Below, piece after piece: positions 34,053-36,798 of a DNA stretch of 36,798 nucleotides. How positions within the stretch are numbered: position 1 is the stretch's first letter; the number at the start of each line of letters is the position of its first letter. Both the position numbers and the translations under genes were made by a program. The notes beneath the pieces are model-generated. The model was not told the origin of the DNA and searched no databases. It saw only the letters and a list, made by a program, of their open reading frames with translations. Source of the DNA: JAGNZR01 sp051659505 (GTDB lineage Bacteria; Fusobacteriota; Fusobacteriia; Fusobacteriales; Fusobacteriaceae); contig JBOFOQ010000024.1 of NCBI GenBank assembly GCA_051659505.1, positions 1-36,798 of the forward strand, read 5' to 3'.

Positions 34053-34481
34053 CTATTTCAACTCTGATTTCTTTTTTTTATTCAATAATTTGGTTTCGAA
34101 GAATAACTCCTGCAATGACCTAAACAATTTTTCTTTATCTTCATCTGATATAGACTCATCATTAAACATGAGTGTTGCACTGCTCATGAAATCGTCGTAT
34201 TGTAGTTTTTCTCTTTTGTTGAGGTTTAAATTAGAAGAACTAGGATCACTATTCCCAGCTACAGTTCTTCCTAGAAATGAGGAATCTAATAAATTTTTTT
34301 CTTCTATTGTTAAATTTAATGCCTTAGATATCTTGTTAAGTGTTTTTACTGTACTTTTGCTTCTATTAGTTTCTATATCTCCAACTGTACCTTTTCCTAT
34401 TCCTGCATTTTTAGCCAACTCTTCTATTGTCATATTTTTACTCTCTCTTAATTTTTTTAGAATTACTGATAGCTTTTCCAT
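34053..34481 (-). CDS. XRE-family transcriptional repressor
   Basis: 142 residues. The lambda-repressor-like helix-turn-helix fills about 5-60 (KKLRESKNMTIEELAKNAGI and GKGTVGDIETNRSKSTVKTL). The rest is a polar linker and a helical C-terminus, the probable target of the adjacent peptidase. ATG follows AGGAGGAACA. It is divergent from the small-gene series beginning at 34675, with operator-like sites between, so it probably represses both directions like phage CI or ImmR. Confidence 0.88.
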   Translation of the reverse strand: MEKLSVILKKLRESKNMTIEELAKNAGIGKGTVGDIETNRSKSTVKTLNKISKALNLTIEEKNLLDSSFLGRTVAGNSDPSSSNLNLNKREKLQYDDFMSSATLMFNDESISDEDKEKLFRSLQELFFETKLLNKKKKSELK

Positions 34482-34510
34482 TGTTCCTCCTAGCTTTTAT
34501 TTACTTCATG

Positions 34511-34636
34511 TTCGAATTATACTATTATTTCCGATAAAAAAGAATATTTTTGTTAATTTTTCCGTTTTAATCGAATACACTGTGTTGCATTAGTTTTCAA
34601 GATAATTTTTTAAACTATATTTCCGTTAATAACGGA
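34511..34636. promoter_or_regulatory. Divergent operator-promoter region of the XRE repressor
   Basis: Three related sites: TTCCGATAA (34529-34537), TTCCGTTTTAATCGAA (34560-34575, imperfect palindrome) and TTCCGTTAATAACGGA (34621-34636, whose inner 15 bases are palindromic around the central A). The leftward -10 TATAAT is at 34521-34516 and lacks a good -35. The rightward promoter is not clear; TATATT at 34616-34621 overlaps the third site. Confidence 0.6.
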
Positions 34637-34674
34637 TTCAAAGAAGAACAATTTAACTAACAAAGGAGAAAACT

Positions 34675-34764
34675 ATGACATCACTAGAATTACAAAAACT
34701 AATTGAGAAATTTGGCACAGATATTACGTTTCAAGAATTAAAAGACAGGGGGGAGATAAAATGA
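34675..34764 (+). CDS. Small protein of 29 residues, first gene of the rightward set
   Basis: 29 codons (starting TSLELQKLIEKFG) after AAAGGAGAAAACT, a good ribosome site. It ends with TGA overlapping the next ATG (ATGA, 34761-34764), a typical coupling. Amphipathic, no membrane segment. No family recognised. Like first genes after phage repressor operators. Confidence 0.55.
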   Translation: MTSLELQKLIEKFGTDITFQELKDRGEIK

Positions 34765-35021
34765 AAAACAAATCTAATGAATTACTAAGAATTTTGGAAT
34801 CAATCAGAAATGGAGCGACAATTTTTGGATATGTGGAAGCCCAAGAAATAAGAGAAGCGACTATAGCACATCCTGGTTGTATCAGAATATTAGAAATGAA
34901 AGAACTCAAAGAAATGAAATGTCAAATTTATGATAATGGTAGATTAGCTTACTTTGGAGCTATATTAACAGAACAAGGTAGCATCTTGTTAGATACACTT
35001 ACAGCAACTGAAACATTTTGA
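34761..35021 (+). CDS. Small unknown phage-type protein
   Basis: 86 residues; ATG follows GGGGGGAG and overlaps the stop of the previous small gene. Layout (NELLRILESIRNGATIF, EIREATIA, then YFGAILTEQGSILLDTL) vaguely resembles small winged-helix phage proteins of the YjcQ kind, where the last segment reads LTxxGxxyL. This is weak. Cytoplasmic. Confidence 0.55.
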   Translation: MKNKSNELLRILESIRNGATIFGYVEAQEIREATIAHPGCIRILEMKELKEMKCQIYDNGRLAYFGAILTEQGSILLDTLTATETF

Positions 35022-35106
35022 TGATGAAAGTTAAACTAGAAAAAGAAGTGATAATTTTAAATGAAAAGTTTTAAAAGAATATTTTTTATAAAATAGGAGG
35101 TTTTAA

Positions 35107-35268
35107 ATGAAAGATTTTAGAAATACATTAATTGCCGAGGTTAATTTTTTAGAAATTAATAAAGATATTAGAGCGAACATCGGAGATAACTGGGAACAGA
35201 TGCTGCAAGATGAGAGTAAAAAAATAGCGAGAATTTTTGGAGATACGTCGCTATTATTGCACAGCTAA
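35107..35268 (+). CDS. Small unknown protein of 53 residues
   Basis: ATG follows TAGGAGGTTTTAA, a consensus ribosome site with 5-6 bases spacing. The frame of 53 codons (KDFRNTLIAEVNFLEINKD at the start) is acidic and helical. No family recognised. Its place in the series of small genes under the XRE operator supports it. Confidence 0.5.
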   Translation: MKDFRNTLIAEVNFLEINKDIRANIGDNWEQMLQDESKKIARIFGDTSLLLHS

Positions 35269-35315
35269 TTACATATCATAAATCATAAGATATAAGAAAA
35301 TAAAAGGAGAAATAA

Positions 35316-35645
35316 ATGAAAAGTAATGAATTTAATATCGTATTAGAAAATATGGATAAATTTTTAAGTGAATCAACAAATACAATAAAAAAAATGATAA
35401 GTAAATTGCCACGTACTGAAAAATTCAATCAATTATTTGATGAAAACGGGAATCCAAAAGGATTACCAGAAGAGGAAAGAATAGATATGATGTATAGAAT
35501 GTTAAAAATTTTAGGGCATGACATTACTGAAGTGTGTTTAGGATTATTTCTTAGACATTATGATTTGATTTATAAAGATATAGAGATAAAAGACCCAAAT
35601 TACAGAATTTATTCTCAGAAATCGTTTTTGATGAAAAAGGAGTAA
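35316..35645 (+). CDS. Unknown protein whose 3' end runs into the tail-fibre cassette
   Basis: 109 residues; ATG follows AAAAGGAGAAATAA. Soluble, mostly helical (EERIDMMYRMLKILGHDITE in the middle). The 16-bp repeat at 35597-35612 falls inside its last 17 codons, so its C-terminus (about 94-109) may be a by-product of cassette insertion. No family recognised. Confidence 0.55.
   Translation: MKSNEFNIVLENMDKFLSESTNTIKKMISKLPRTEKFNQLFDENGNPKGLPEEERIDMMYRMLKILGHDITEVCLGLFLRHYDLIYKDIEIKDPNYRIYSQKSFLMKKE
35597..35612 (+). repeat. Left copy of an inverted 16-bp site
   Basis: AAATTACAGAATTTAT, exactly matched in inverted orientation at 36337-36352. Arms AAATT/AATTT flank the asymmetric centre ACAG, as in recombinase crossover sites. 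On each side it encodes KLQNL in the tail-fibre frame. Confidence 0.6.
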
Positions 35646-35911
35646 GAGATAGTTTAGATTTGAAAAGGTTCCAAGGCAAAGTTTTCCATTGCTACTGCTC
35701 AGGACACGTTGTTAGTGTTAATGGATATATTGGCTCTACTTCTATAATAGTAAATGTAGAAGATGCGATAAATAGGGAGTATGAAGTTCAAATTCAGGGT
35801 TCAAATCCAACCTATTACATCATTTTAAATGTTGAAAATGGTGTTTTAACACCAAAAATTACTGGTGGCGACAGCTATGGGTGCCACTTCATAGTAACTC
35901 GTATTTTTTAG
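35597..35911 (+). pseudogene. Tail-fibre C-terminal cassette, 5'-truncated (forward)
   Basis: From the 16-bp site a frame reads KLQNLFSEIVFDEKGVRDSL, continues through QGKVF and a beta-rich tail (TYYIILNVENGVLTPKITGG), and ends RIF-stop at 35911: 104 codons with no start. A TTG at 35660 gives an 83-residue frame but has no ribosome site and would cut the sequence. The style is that of a phage tail-fibre or receptor-binding C-terminus. The constant N-terminal part is missing, so it is a silent cassette or remnant. Confidence 0.55.
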
Positions 35912-35928
35912 AATTTGAAATTCATGTT

Positions 35929-36352
35929 TTAAATATATTTTCTATACCCATAAATCTGTAATATGTGCAACTCTGGTTTTTCCTTGCAAACTCCAAGTTT
36001 TATTTCTCGGCTTGCATCAACATATTCAAGAACTACTGTATATAGTTTCCTTTCTTCGGTACTAGAGCCATAAGCCCCTGTTGCTATGAAAGGCATTTGA
36101 TGATATTGAAAAACCAATATTTCCACCACTTAAATCACTGGCAGTTACATACGGAATTAGAATATATGCACTCTCACAAGATATTTCACAATTTAAAATA
36201 GCAGTGCCAATTTCAAATTGTGAACCAGCAACTCCTGGAGCACCAATTTTTACTATAAGTAGCTTATCAGATATATAAGACCCCGTATTGAATATAACTC
36301 CAGGAAACATTGTTTTTGGTATAATTTTCCTAGTGTATAAATTCTGTAATTT
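35929..36352 (-). pseudogene. Tail-fibre C-terminal cassette, 5'-truncated and frameshifted (reverse)
   Basis: From the right copy of the site the minus strand reads KLQNLYTRKIIPKTMFPGVI, then a beta-rich chain to SGGNIGF near 36130. There the frame breaks at a T5 run; reading resumes one frame over as QYHQMPFIATGAYGSSTEER and ends GYRKYI-stop at 35929. Joined, it is about 140 residues. It shares KLQNL(F/Y) with the forward cassette and converges on it with a 17-base gap. The frameshift suggests decay, or a sequencing error. Confidence 0.55.
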
Positions 36353-36354
36353 AT
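36337..36354 (-). repeat. Right copy of the inverted 16-bp site
   Basis: ATAAATTCTGTAATTTAT on the plus strand; on the minus strand ATAAATT-ACAG-AATTTAT, with perfect 7-bp arms around ACAG. The 16-bp part 36337-36352 is identical to 35597-35612 inverted. It abuts the U-tract of the terminator at 36355. Confidence 0.6.
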
Positions 36355-36375
36355 AAAAAAAAGCCCCGAAGGGCT
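36355..36375 (-). terminator. Intrinsic terminator of the 29-residue peptide gene
   Basis: Minus strand: AGCCC-TTCG-GGGCT followed by seven T. A stable UUCG tetraloop hairpin, eight bases after the peptide stop codon. Confidence 0.9.
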
Positions 36376-36382
36376 GAGGATA

Positions 36383-36472
36383 CTATTTACACTTATACCA
36401 GTATATAACTATAATGAAGATTGCAATTGCTAAACCTCCATTTAAAGAAATATTGTTGATGTAGATGTTCAT
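36383..36472 (-). CDS. 29-residue hydrophobic peptide, candidate type I toxin-like
   Basis: ATG at 36472-36470, TAG at 36385-36383. The peptide opens NIYINNISLNGG, has one membrane helix (LAIAIFIIVIYW) and ends YKCK, basic and with a cysteine. GAGGAGG lies seven bases before the ATG. Single-helix peptides of this size with a basic tail are typical of type I toxins (Fst, TxpA, BsrG kinds) and of phage holin-like toxins; no match to a named family is claimed. The gene has a consensus promoter, a 138-base folded leader and a terminator, making a self-contained unit of about 255 bases. No antisense RNA promoter was firmly found. Confidence 0.65.
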   Translation of the reverse strand: MNIYINNISLNGGLAIAIFIIVIYWYKCK

Positions 36473-36610
36473 AAGTAAACCTCCTCAGATAGAATTTTCT
36501 ACTACACACAAGAAACGTGACTAACTTATATGTATGAAAAAAGTTCCCTCAAAGAGAGAACTTAGCTCATCACGTTATTCAATTCTATCTGAGTGCCTCT
36601 CGGTACTTAT
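36473..36610 (-). promoter_or_regulatory. Structured leader hiding the ribosome site of the peptide gene
   Basis: Nested stems: a perfect 13-bp outer stem (36484-36496 with 36581-36593, CTCAGATAGAATT and complement), a 7-bp stem (36514-36520 with 36570-36576, AACGTGA/TCACGTT) and an inner hairpin (36541-36563). The outer stem covers part of GAGGAGG. The mRNA 3' end also has TCCTCAG (36380-36374), complementary to CTGAGGA at the ribosome site (36488-36482), a competing 5'-3' fold-back pairing. Confidence 0.75.
36535..36563 (-). terminator. Terminator-like hairpin inside the leader
   Basis: Minus strand: AAGTTCTCTC-TTT-GAGGGAACTT (one G-U pair) followed by four more T. It could end a short leader RNA of about 70 bases (attenuation), or only form part of the leader fold. 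Confidence 0.55.
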
Positions 36611-36616
36611 ACAAAG

Positions 36617-36645
36617 ATTATAAACTAATAAATTAAAAATGTCAA
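36617..36645 (-). promoter_or_regulatory. Consensus promoter of the peptide locus
   Basis: Minus strand: TTGACA (36645-36640), 17-bp spacer, TATAAT (36622-36617). A perfect sigma-70-type promoter, the best in the window. Predicted start of transcription about 36610. Confidence 0.85.
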
Positions 36646-36798
36646 ATTTTTCATGTATGATGATAGTGTCAAGTATTTGTAGGTAAATTTTTTAGAAAAT
36701 TTTTAACTCCCCATTCTATAGTCTTTACCTCCTCTTAACTTTCGTCTATTTTTATATACTTTGCTTTTGACAAATTTTTATAGCTCTATAATGCTGTA
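36646..36798. other. AT-rich end of the window without a recognised gene
   Basis: No frame of useful length on either strand. On the minus strand an AGGAGG (36733-36728) is followed 13 bases later by a three-codon frame, ATG GGG AGT TAA (36714-36703); this may be a decayed gene start. A second TTGACA (minus, 36672-36667) has no -10 partner. Confidence 0.4.

Noticed and set aside
33973..34593. 206-codon plus-strand frame over the repressor and peptidase genes
   Set aside because: Antisense to a convincing XRE/ImmA pair; no ribosome site; Ser/Phe-rich shadow composition.
35660..35911. 83-residue protein from a TTG start
   Set aside because: No ribosome site, and sensible fibre-like sequence continues upstream in frame to the 16-bp site; treated as a truncated cassette.
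36767..36792. Plus-strand TTGACA and TATAAT near the end of the window
   Set aside because: Spacer is only 14 bases, too short for a sigma-70 promoter.

Overview
The window is AT-rich DNA (well under 35% GC by eye) from an anaerobic bacterium most like the Fusobacteriota (Fusobacterium, Cetobacterium, Ilyobacter and relatives). The gene set points that way: [FeFe]-hydrogenase maturases HydG and HydF, a type III glutamine synthetase, FabK-type enoyl-ACP reductase, WhiA beside PolA and RibF, AGCS and NCS2 transporters, and strong AGGAGG ribosome sites. The genus is an inference; no rRNA is present.

Layout. Positions 1-136 are the end of an insertion sequence, repeated almost exactly at 32090-32225. 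Positions 134-4547 hold a JAB-DinG helicase fusion, an exported SAM hydrolase, a small exported protein and ssb. From 4832 to 13242 runs a tight operon: polA, whiA, ribF, scpA, murJ and an orphan adenine DNA methyltransferase. It is followed by corA, a coiled-coil gene preceded by about 17.7 ATT repeats, and coaBC. Next come a HAD phosphatase, a tRNA-Pro/tRNA-Gln pair, a CNNM/CBS protein, lysA, yjdM, a guanine riboswitch controlling an NCS2 purine permease, type III glutamine synthetase, an AGCS amino-acid symporter, an RHH-WYL regulator, two FabK-family flavoproteins and hydG-hydF.

The last 5 kb (31798-36798) are accessory DNA. A deleted IS remnant sits directly upstream of hydG. A phage-type immunity region follows: a PUA/EVE-like protein, a membrane protein split across two frames at an A9 tract, an ImmA-type peptidase and an XRE repressor, facing a divergent promoter with repeated operators and a run of very small genes. 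Two convergent tail-fibre C-terminal fragments (35597-35911 and 35929-36352) each begin at the same 16-bp sequence in inverted orientation, like a shufflon or invertible tail-fibre cassette. The window ends in a compact locus encoding a 29-residue hydrophobic peptide with a consensus promoter, a strongly folded leader hiding its Shine-Dalgarno sequence and its own terminator: a candidate type I toxin-like unit.

Three signals stand out for follow-up: the 29-residue peptide locus, the inverted tail-fibre cassette, and two housekeeping genes (17711 and 22393) with a perfect hairpin between Shine-Dalgarno and start codon.
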